64,000 nt of DNA from Candidatus Gastranaerophilales bacterium (lineage in GTDB: Bacteria; Cyanobacteriota; Vampirovibrionia; Gastranaerophilales; Gastranaerophilaceae). Below the pieces are notes generated by a model. That model made no database searches. It had not been told where the DNA came from and was given only the letters and a program-made list of their open reading frames with translations. The stretch lies in assembly GCA_944322845.1 (NCBI GenBank), contig CALUQE010000006.1, positions 1-64,000 on the forward strand. The letters are read 5' to 3'. Made by a program: the position numbers and the translations under genes. Positions 33,001-39,247 of this stretch are shown here, piece by piece (the stretch's first letter is position 1; each line of letters begins with the position of its first letter).

Positions 33001-34185
33001 GCAGACACAATTACACTCAACGAGTCAACAAACCTCGCTGTCACAGGAGGAAACGGAAATGACACAATTACGATAAATTCTGACAACAATACAAATATTG
33101 ATGCAGGTTCCGGCGATAACCGCATAACTGTTGAAGGCTCTCAAAACAATATTTCTGCAGATGATGGGAACAACACAATTACAATCAACACAGATTCAAA
33201 CACAATTAACACCGGTGACGGCGCAAACCGCTTTGTCGTAAACGGTTCTTCCAACACTGTAACCGCCGGAAGCGGAGCAAATATTATCGGGGTTCAGGGA
33301 AATAACAACAACCTGACCGCACAAAACGCAAGCGGTACAATAAATATTTACGGCAACCAAAACACAATAACCAACACCCGTGGCGAGAACGACGTAGTAA
33401 TCCGTGGCGACGGAAACAACTACACAACCTCAATCGGTGACAAAAACGTTACCGTAACCGGCGACGACAACGAGGTTCTAACAGGAAACGGAAACGATAT
33501 ATTAGAAATCAGGGGCGATAACAACACAATCGAATCAATTGCCGGCGAAAATGAGTTTACAGTCAGAGGTGACGGCAACACAATTCAGGGCGGAAGCGGA
33601 ATTGACGATATAAGTCTTAACGGAAACAACAACTTTGCAAACGGCGGCGATTCAAACGACAGCTTTATGGTCTCAAACGGAAATAACAACACCATTGACG
33701 GCGAAGCAGGAGACCGTAATACAATGATAAATAACGGTTACAATACGATTTATCGCAATGTTGTAGACATTACCCCTCGTCCGTTTGACGTGAATATCAA
33801 AGTGGATATCGGCTCCGGCTCCGACAAATTCATCAGTACGCAGATAAGTTTCAACCTTTTTGATTTCAGCGTAGATTTTTCAAGTCAGGAAAGTGCGCTT
33901 GAAAGCCTTGAGGACATTGATTCTTTAATAAAAGACGTGCAGGAGCAGTTGTTGAATATCGGAACGACGATTAATCGTCTTGAGACAGTAATTGAGGCGC
34001 AGGGTTTGAAGATGAATAATCTTATCTCTACCCGCTCGACGCTTCGTGATGCCGATGTCGCGGAAGAGTCATCGAATTATATCAGGTATCAGATTCTACA
34101 GCAGGCATCAGCAACCCTGATGTCAACCTTCCGTGGGCTTCGTTCTGAGAATATTCTGGGATTAATTGGAAGTGTTAATGTGTAA
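30100..34185 (+). CDS. Giant flagellin-like protein with RTX-type beta-roll insert (copy 1)
   Basis: 1361 aa. Residues 1-137 are a flagellin D0/D1 N-terminus (I-E-R-M-T-S-G-Y-K-V, A-K-D-N-A-A-N, L-Q-T-A-E-G-G-L, S-M-K-F-N-G-M-N-V). Residues 138-240 are a Ser/Thr-rich linker. Residues 240-1200 hold four modules, each opening with a 70-residue domain (V-T-I-D-G-V-E-Y-like strand; starts near 240, 429, 615, 862). Each is followed by RTX-like nonapeptides (Y-G-G-A-G-N-D-T-I, N-G-G-E-G-D-D-T-Y) that may bind calcium; the last array is asparagine-rich. Residues about 1263-1361 are a flagellin C-terminus (S-T-R-S-T-L-R-D-A-D-V-A-E-E-S) with an unusual tail lacking the common A-N-Q. Predicted to be exported through the flagellum and to display a very large outer domain. 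Filament assembly is inferred. Confidence 0.85.
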   Translation: MISFGTDVADLILQRTLYDNTLGLNSSIERMTSGYKVNHAKDNAANFSIITDLNTQISSMLQVQQNAEDGLSMLQTAEGGLAEIEELLQRLRSLATQASNGNYGAQSREAMQAEADEIIEQIAQIRESMKFNGMNVYYTPREEEVTTTSIGEAAVNRLAGAVRIESKNSNKSENLIKETYIQNPAGGGNTSAPASSYSTSKAANYTPSTSGSNSVKSASSAGTPSTQANTIEGAESFNGSETRTITIDGVEYSVQNKLTTANDLSYTKDTTTGEITFLGSNFTIRGQLDAEHNMTVNGNSNTIYGGDLDDIITIDSGGTGCYIYGGAGNDTITANVSIAAMYGEDGDDILNIKTGYFSTYGGAGNDVFNITNNTGSYYGQDGDDTFNLLHSNPNVIIDGGAGTNVVTGNFGSSTITNTVNANAGNVSLVRGTEQVVNINGIDYTMSTTSATATVTYKINDSGQIEFSGTSGSITINGDENKSHNVSLVSGISYFYGGNMGDTIQSNGATVYCGSGHNTITSFSGGSLYCQDGDNDVLTVSLSNVYGGSGVNNVTLNSYSQIITESGTMNVTVKGQNNTIYGNGGNNTIISNSNDSNFICGFGDADNAVGVLLDPKERQNIQINGVNYEFYNRHSSLQNAILYSTNPVTGEVSFASRSTTVYGQEDVAHNVNLYGHGLYFYGGNLDDTISTFGDGNYMYGQGGDDTLILSGNNGNQAHGGDGDDLIINNTSTYSLIYGDNGDDIITINASAFSQINGGEGDDTYNINAKATNIQDTGGNNIYNINTDGASISGGPGNDTFYATGDNNTILGAGGDDYFVVDGDNNKIDGGTGNNYYVNNGSGTSFTNVSRDPNAGGISFTYLGEVKTFTLNGKTYTVTNNLNGSNMLQYSLNPNTGVITLNGSDFQIDAASNESAILNIRGDNNTINGSNLSDRITVEQGSNNIINGLSGNDNLTMNSSNNSLNGGDGADTITLNESTNLAVTGGNGNDTITINSDNNTNIDAGSGDNRITVEGSQNNISADDGNNTITINTDSNTINTGDGANRFVVNGSSNTVTAGSGANIIGVQGNNNNLTAQNASGTINIYGNQNTITNTRGENDVVIRGDGNNYTTSIGDKNVTVTGDDNEVLTGNGNDILEIRGDNNTIESIAGENEFTVRGDGNTIQGGSGIDDISLNGNNNFANGGDSNDSFMVSNGNNNTIDGEAGDRNTMINNGYNTIYRNVVDITPRPFDVNIKVDIGSGSDKFISTQISFNLFDFSVDFSSQESALESLEDIDSLIKDVQEQLLNIGTTINRLETVIEAQGLKMNNLISTRSTLRDADVAEESSNYIRYQILQQASATLMSTFRGLRSENILGLIGSVNV

Positions 34186-34208
34186 GAGTTTCTTTTTATA
34201 TCGTTAAG

Positions 34209-34257
34209 AAATGTAACATTTTTTTGTCTTTGTGAAATTCAATAATATTTATATACT
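34209..34257 (+). promoter_or_regulatory. Promoter region of the small acidic protein gene
   Basis: TTGTGA (34230-34235), 16 bp and TATACT (34252-34257) form a plausible promoter. Ten bases upstream is AAATGTAACATTT (34209-34221), a short palindrome containing the TGTAACA core seen before the flagellin genes. Confidence 0.4.
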
Positions 34258-34299
34258 TTTAATATATGTAAGATGAATAAATAATAAGGAGACAAAATT

Positions 34300-34599
34300 A
34301 TGTCAACTAATATTAATGCAAATGTTTTAAAGAATTTTATCGTAAAAACAATCGGAGCTGATAAATTAACACAGGCACAGGCTCAAAAATATGAAATTGC
34401 CGGTGATAAATATGTAGAAGCAAACAAAGATGAAAATGCATATTTAGAGCTTGATGAAATATTAGCTGATACAGATTTGTATGAACAGTTCGCAACAATG
34501 TATGTTGAAGAACAGGATAAAGCGGAAGAAACTGCAAATGAAGAGAAAGAGAAAGAAGAGGCCGCAAAAGTCCAAGATAAAGGCGAGAGCAAGGCATAG
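34300..34599 (+). CDS. Small acidic protein between the giant flagellin-like genes
   Basis: 99 aa. The first 70 residues are predicted helical (V-L-K-N-F-I-V-K-T-I-G, L-T-Q-A-Q-A-Q-K-Y-E-I-A-G-D-K-Y). An E/K/A-rich, disordered end follows. There is no signal peptide. AAGGAG lies upstream of the ATG and a strong terminator follows, so it is its own unit. Its place between the two giants and the shared TGTAACA motif suggest co-regulation with them; it could be a chaperone or filament accessory, but no family is recognised. Confidence 0.65.
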   Translation: MSTNINANVLKNFIVKTIGADKLTQAQAQKYEIAGDKYVEANKDENAYLELDEILADTDLYEQFATMYVEEQDKAEETANEEKEKEEAAKVQDKGESKA

Positions 34600-34650
34600 T
34601 TTCGAGAGAAACGAGAGAGAGATTTTGAGATATAAAGAATAAGGTATTTT

Positions 34651-34679
34651 AAAGCGGGATAATTTAACCCCGCTTTTTT
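34651..34679 (+). terminator. Rho-independent terminator after the small acidic protein gene
   Basis: AAGCGGG (34652-34658) and CCCGCTT (34669-34675) with a T run to 34679. It stops directly before the regulatory region of the second giant gene. Confidence 0.88.
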
Positions 34680-34750
34680 ATTGTAACAAATTTTTAACAA
34701 AGCGTTATAAATTTTCCCAATGTGGCATATTATATATATAGGATATATGT

Positions 34751-34861
34751 ATGTTAAATAAGGATATGCTGCAATTAAAAAGGATAGAACTTGAGGGTTA
34801 TAGCCCTTATGTAGTCGTGCTTTCAGCCTCGGGGGGGGGGGGTAGAATCCTTATCAGATAG
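34751..34861 (+). CDS. Possible leader peptide ending at the G12 tract (gene 2)
   Basis: Exact copy of the 36-codon frame at 29962, with the same three possible endings depending on the number of G. Translation not shown. Confidence 0.33.
   Translation: MLNKDMLQLKRIELEGYSPYVVVLSASGGGGRILIR
34831..34842 (+). repeat. Homopolymeric G12 tract in the leader of giant gene 2
   Basis: Twelve G, the same length as in the first copy. Being identical in both copies it is either recently copied, kept in phase by recombination, or collapsed to one length by assembly. Confidence 0.85.
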
Positions 34862-34888
34862 TACATTTGCGTTGCCGGAGGTTCAGTT

Positions 34889-37800
34889 ATGATATCTTTC
34901 GGAACGGATGTAGCAGATTTAATTTTACAGCGGACGCTTTACGATAACACTGTCGGGCTGAACAGTTCGATAGAGCGTATGACAAGCGGGTATAAGGTTA
35001 ATCACGCAAAAGATAACGCTGCGAATTTTTCGATAATAACTGGTTTAAATACTCAGATATCGTCTATGCTTCAGGTGCAGCAGAATGCAGAGGACGGACT
35101 TTCGATGCTCCAGACGGCAGAAGGCGGGCTGGCGGAGATTGAAGAGCTTTTGCAGAGATTGAGAGCGCTTGCGACACAGGCGTCTAACGGGAATTATGGC
35201 GCGCAGTCCCGTGAAGCAATGCAGGCGGAGGCAGATGAGATAATCGAACAGATAGCTCAAATACGTGAGAGTATGAAGTTTAACGGTATGAATGTTTATT
35301 ATACTCCTCGTGAGGAGGAGGTAACAACGACATCGATAGGCGAAGCTGCTGTTAATCGTTTAGCTGGCGCAGTGCGAATCGAATCTAAGAATTCTAACAA
35401 ATCAGAAAACTTAATCAAAGAGACATATATCCAAAACCCCGCCGGCGGGGGAAATACCTCCGCTTCGGCTTCTTCTTATTCAACAACAAATGCGTCCGGG
35501 AGTAAAATTAATACCACAAGTACCCAATCAACAAACAAAACAACGGCTTCCGCTCCTACGAGTTCCCAGAGTGCTGAAACACCTAGCGTTTTATCCCTAA
35601 TCGAAGGTGCTTTTGACTTTTCTGCGAGTGAGACTAGAACGGTCACAATAGACGGAGTTGAGTACACAGTAACAAACCGCCAGAGCGTTGCATCTTCGCT
35701 TTCTTATACCAAGGACACAACGACGGGGCAAATAACCTTTTTTGGTAACAATTTCGGAATCCGTGGGCAGGCTGATGTTGCACACAATTTAATTATTAGT
35801 GGTGCAAATAACTATATTTATGGCGGGGAATTAGAGGATGTTTTTACAATTAATTCTAACTCTTCTGGCAATATCATTTATGGTCGAGGAGGAGATGATG
35901 AAATAACAGCTTATAGCAATGGTAGTTTTTATGGAAATGATGGAAACGACACTTTCAATACTTATACAAGTAATACAAATGCATATGCATATGGAGGAAA
36001 TGGAGATGATGTTTTTAATATAAACAGCTCTGGAAGCTTTTATGGCGAATCAGGAAATGACACATTTAGTATAAGCGGTAATAACGTTCGTATTTATGGT
36101 GGCGACGATGATGATACAATGACTCTTGTATCCGGTACAAATAATAAAATTGACGGCGGAGCCGGAACAAATAAATTTATAGGTAACGCTGACGGAAATA
36201 CCGTAACAAACGCAGAAGGCGCAAATGCATTTGCAGTTACATTTGCATCAAGAGAAACTAAGACTGTAGAAATCAATGGAGCTAATTATACAATAACAAA
36301 CAGAAACGGAACAGAAAATACGCTTGCTTACTCAATATCCCCGGATGGAGTAATAACCTTTAGTTCTTCTGCTTTTGATATTGTAAGTGATAGAAATGTC
36401 AGACAGAATGTAGTTCTTAATGCCGGTAATATATATTTTTATGGCAGTGATTTGGATGATACAATTGAAGTTACTCGTATAGCTTCTTACACACGTATAT
36501 ATAGTTATGATGGCAATGATAATATAACTCTAAATGGGACTATTTTATATGCTTATGGTGGAGATGGAAATGACTATATAAATGTATTGGGAAATTGGAA
36601 TTATATATATGGTGAGGAAGGTGATGACACAATAGATCTCTCTACTAGTGCAAATTCAGCATATGGTGGAGATGGAGATGATACAATAAATATTTTGCAA
36701 AATATCAATGCAAATTCTAATGCAATACAATATGCAAGCGGCGGCGAAGGTAATGATAATATTAATGTTTCCTCCGGCGTTCAAAATGTTATCGCAATAG
36801 GTGGCGGCGGAACAAATACAATTTCTGATTTAGGAGGAAACACTTTCAAGTCAGGATTTTCCGATATAACCGATAATGCCGAATTTATTACATTAAACGG
36901 CAATGAAACGCAAACAATTCAAATAAATGGAATAAATTATACTATAAGAAACCGAGGAACAGATTATACTGAAGTTGCATATTCCTACAATTCAGTCACG
37001 GGAGAAATAACATTTGGTGCTCAAAATGTCGATATAACGGCACAGGAGGATGCCGCACATAATGTTATTTTGTATGGCAATGATGTGTATTTTTATGGTG
37101 GTAATTTAGCAGATACAATAGTTGCGCATGGAAAATCAATGTATGTCTATGGTAATGCCGGAGATGATTACATTGTACACGAAGGAGGGTTCTGGGGCAG
37201 CGCATATGGTGGTGATGGAGATGATACAATTTATAGAAATACAAGTCAATCAGCAGTTTATGGTGAAAATGGTAATGATACTCTAATAAATAATGCAGAT
37301 TTTAATCCTGTTAATAGTGTTGTTAATGGAGGTGCAGGGAATGATACTTACGAAATAAATGTTTCTTGCAATCCAACAGACGATGGCGGAGACAATATAT
37401 ATAATGTAAATACCGATAATTCCAACATTACAGGCGGTTCGGGCAATGACACGTTTTATGTAAGCGGAAATAATAATACAATAAATGGTGCCGGCGGCAA
37501 TGATTACTATGTAATAACAGGTTCTAATAATGAGTCTGTAGGCGGTACCGGGACTAATTATTACATAGATATAGGTCAAAACAATAGCTTTATAAATGTA
37601 TTTTTAGATCCTAATTCTCATCAGTTAATTTTTTCCTATCAAGGCGAGGTTCAGAGATTTACTATAAATGGCAAAACATATACCGTAACCAATAATGCAG
37701 CCGGTTCAAATACATTGAATTATTCGTTTAACCCGAATACCGGAATAGTAGGTATTTTGGGCTCCCAATTTACCATTGATGCAGAATCTAATCAGGCTGC

Positions 37801-39145
37801 GAATCTGGAGATTCGTGGTGACAATAATGTTATAAACGGCAGCAGCCTTGCTGATAATATATCAGTAGAGCAGGGTTCAAATAATGTAATCAACGGTCTT
37901 AGCGGTAATGATAAGCTTACTTCGGAAAGTGAAAATAACAGTTTAAACGGCGGTAACGGTAATGATACAATTACCTTGAATGCTTCATCAAATCAGACAA
38001 TTACAGGTGGAGCAGGCAACGATATTTTTAATATAAATTCAGACAATAATACGAATATTAATGCCGGAGAAGGAAACAATGAAATTACAATTGAAGGTTC
38101 TCAAAATAATGTTACTACTGGCAGCGGAAATAATGAAATAACAATAAACAACGATTCAAATACTATAACTGCAGGCGATGGAAATAATGATCTTGTAGTC
38201 AATGGTTCAAACAATACACTAACGGCTGGAAGCGGAAATAACAGCGTTGGTGTTCAAGGCGGTGGAAATAACGTAAATGTAGAAAATGCTGCCGGCGATA
38301 TTAATATTTTGGGAAATAATAATACTTTTAACAATACTAGAGGCGAAAATGATGTTGTAATACAGGGTGACGGAAACAGCTACACTACAACTATTGGCGG
38401 AAAAGATATAACTGTTACCGGAAATGATAATGAAATTCTGACGGGCAGCGGGAATGATGAAGTAACACTGCGTGGTGATGGTAACAGTTATGAAACAATA
38501 GCCGGTGATAATGAGATTTCAATTAGGGGTGACGGAAACAGTGTTCAAGGCGGAAACGGCGCAGATCAAATAAGTATAAATGGTGATAATAACATTGCAA
38601 ATGGCGGTGATACCAATGACCATTTTTTAATTTCTAGCGGAAATCACAATACAATTGATGGTGAAGCAGGAGACCGTAATACAATGATAAATAACGGTTA
38701 CAATACGATTTATCGCAATGTTGTAGATATTACCCCAAGACCTTTTGAGGTGAATATTAAGGTTGATATCGGCTCAGGCTCCGACAAATTTATCGGCACC
38801 CAGATAAGCTTTAACCTTTTTGATTTCAGTGTAGACTTTACGAGTCAGGAGAGTGCACTTGAGAGCCTTGAGGACATTGATTCTTTAATAAAAGACGTGC
38901 AGGAGCAGTTGTTGAATATCGGAACGACAATAAACCGTCTGGAGACAGTAATTGAGGCGCAGGGTTTGAAGATGAATAATCTTATCTCAACCCGCTCGAC
39001 GCTTCGTGATGCCGATGTCGCGGAAGAGTCATCGAATTATATCAGGTATCAGATTCTACAGCAGGCATCAGCAACCCTGATGTCAACCTCCCGTGGGCTT
39101 CGTTCTGAGAATATTCTGGGATTAATTGGAAGTGTTAATGTGTAA
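34889..39145 (+). CDS. Giant flagellin-like protein with RTX-type beta-roll insert (copy 2)
   Basis: 1418 aa, same plan as copy 1: flagellin N-terminus (1-137, almost identical protein), Ser/Thr-rich linker, and four modules whose first domains start near 247, 455, 672 and 919 (E-T-R-T-V-T-I-D-G, E-T-K-T-V-E-I-N-G, E-T-Q-T-I-Q-I-N-G, E-V-Q-R-F-T-I-N-G). Each is followed by G-x-x-G-x-D-D repeats, then an N-rich array and the flagellin C-terminus (about 1320-1418). The first 190 residues and the last 100 are nearly identical to copy 1, while the middle is clearly diverged, so the two would present different outer surfaces from the same filament base. Codons in the last array are A/T-ending, unlike copy 1. 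No type I secretion genes are nearby; export by the flagellar route is inferred from the termini. Confidence 0.85.
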   Translation: MISFGTDVADLILQRTLYDNTVGLNSSIERMTSGYKVNHAKDNAANFSIITGLNTQISSMLQVQQNAEDGLSMLQTAEGGLAEIEELLQRLRALATQASNGNYGAQSREAMQAEADEIIEQIAQIRESMKFNGMNVYYTPREEEVTTTSIGEAAVNRLAGAVRIESKNSNKSENLIKETYIQNPAGGGNTSASASSYSTTNASGSKINTTSTQSTNKTTASAPTSSQSAETPSVLSLIEGAFDFSASETRTVTIDGVEYTVTNRQSVASSLSYTKDTTTGQITFFGNNFGIRGQADVAHNLIISGANNYIYGGELEDVFTINSNSSGNIIYGRGGDDEITAYSNGSFYGNDGNDTFNTYTSNTNAYAYGGNGDDVFNINSSGSFYGESGNDTFSISGNNVRIYGGDDDDTMTLVSGTNNKIDGGAGTNKFIGNADGNTVTNAEGANAFAVTFASRETKTVEINGANYTITNRNGTENTLAYSISPDGVITFSSSAFDIVSDRNVRQNVVLNAGNIYFYGSDLDDTIEVTRIASYTRIYSYDGNDNITLNGTILYAYGGDGNDYINVLGNWNYIYGEEGDDTIDLSTSANSAYGGDGDDTINILQNINANSNAIQYASGGEGNDNINVSSGVQNVIAIGGGGTNTISDLGGNTFKSGFSDITDNAEFITLNGNETQTIQINGINYTIRNRGTDYTEVAYSYNSVTGEITFGAQNVDITAQEDAAHNVILYGNDVYFYGGNLADTIVAHGKSMYVYGNAGDDYIVHEGGFWGSAYGGDGDDTIYRNTSQSAVYGENGNDTLINNADFNPVNSVVNGGAGNDTYEINVSCNPTDDGGDNIYNVNTDNSNITGGSGNDTFYVSGNNNTINGAGGNDYYVITGSNNESVGGTGTNYYIDIGQNNSFINVFLDPNSHQLIFSYQGEVQRFTINGKTYTVTNNAAGSNTLNYSFNPNTGIVGILGSQFTIDAESNQAANLEIRGDNNVINGSSLADNISVEQGSNNVINGLSGNDKLTSESENNSLNGGNGNDTITLNASSNQTITGGAGNDIFNINSDNNTNINAGEGNNEITIEGSQNNVTTGSGNNEITINNDSNTITAGDGNNDLVVNGSNNTLTAGSGNNSVGVQGGGNNVNVENAAGDINILGNNNTFNNTRGENDVVIQGDGNSYTTTIGGKDITVTGNDNEILTGSGNDEVTLRGDGNSYETIAGDNEISIRGDGNSVQGGNGADQISINGDNNIANGGDTNDHFLISSGNHNTIDGEAGDRNTMINNGYNTIYRNVVDITPRPFEVNIKVDIGSGSDKFIGTQISFNLFDFSVDFTSQESALESLEDIDSLIKDVQEQLLNIGTTINRLETVIEAQGLKMNNLISTRSTLRDADVAEESSNYIRYQILQQASATLMSTSRGLRSENILGLIGSVNV

Positions 39146-39247
39146 AACTATAGAAAATATGCAAATAATATGATATAATAAAATCAGGAGTTCAAAATTG
39201 AATCGTTATCAGCCAAATGCGAAAGCAGAAAGGCATTTTATATAAGA

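Larger units (their letters stand above)
34681..34888 (+). promoter_or_regulatory. Promoter and leader region of giant flagellin-like gene 2
   Basis: Duplicate of 29892-30099: 208 bp with a single mismatch (CCCA against CCCC before ATGTGG). It contains the same degenerate inverted repeat, TATA region, GGA sites, hairpin, GTAGTC box, G12 tract (34831-34842), 43-nt spacing and GGAGG ribosome site. Confidence 0.7.

Noticed and set aside
30820..39000. CRISPR-like or satellite DNA repeats in the giant genes
   Set aside because: The periodicity is that of protein nonapeptides in one open frame, with variable DNA; no constant direct repeat and spacer structure.
30100..39145. RTX toxins secreted by a type I system
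   Set aside because: Both termini are flagellin D0/D1 and no type I ABC, adaptor or C-terminal type I signal is seen; the RND operon nearby is a drug-type pump.
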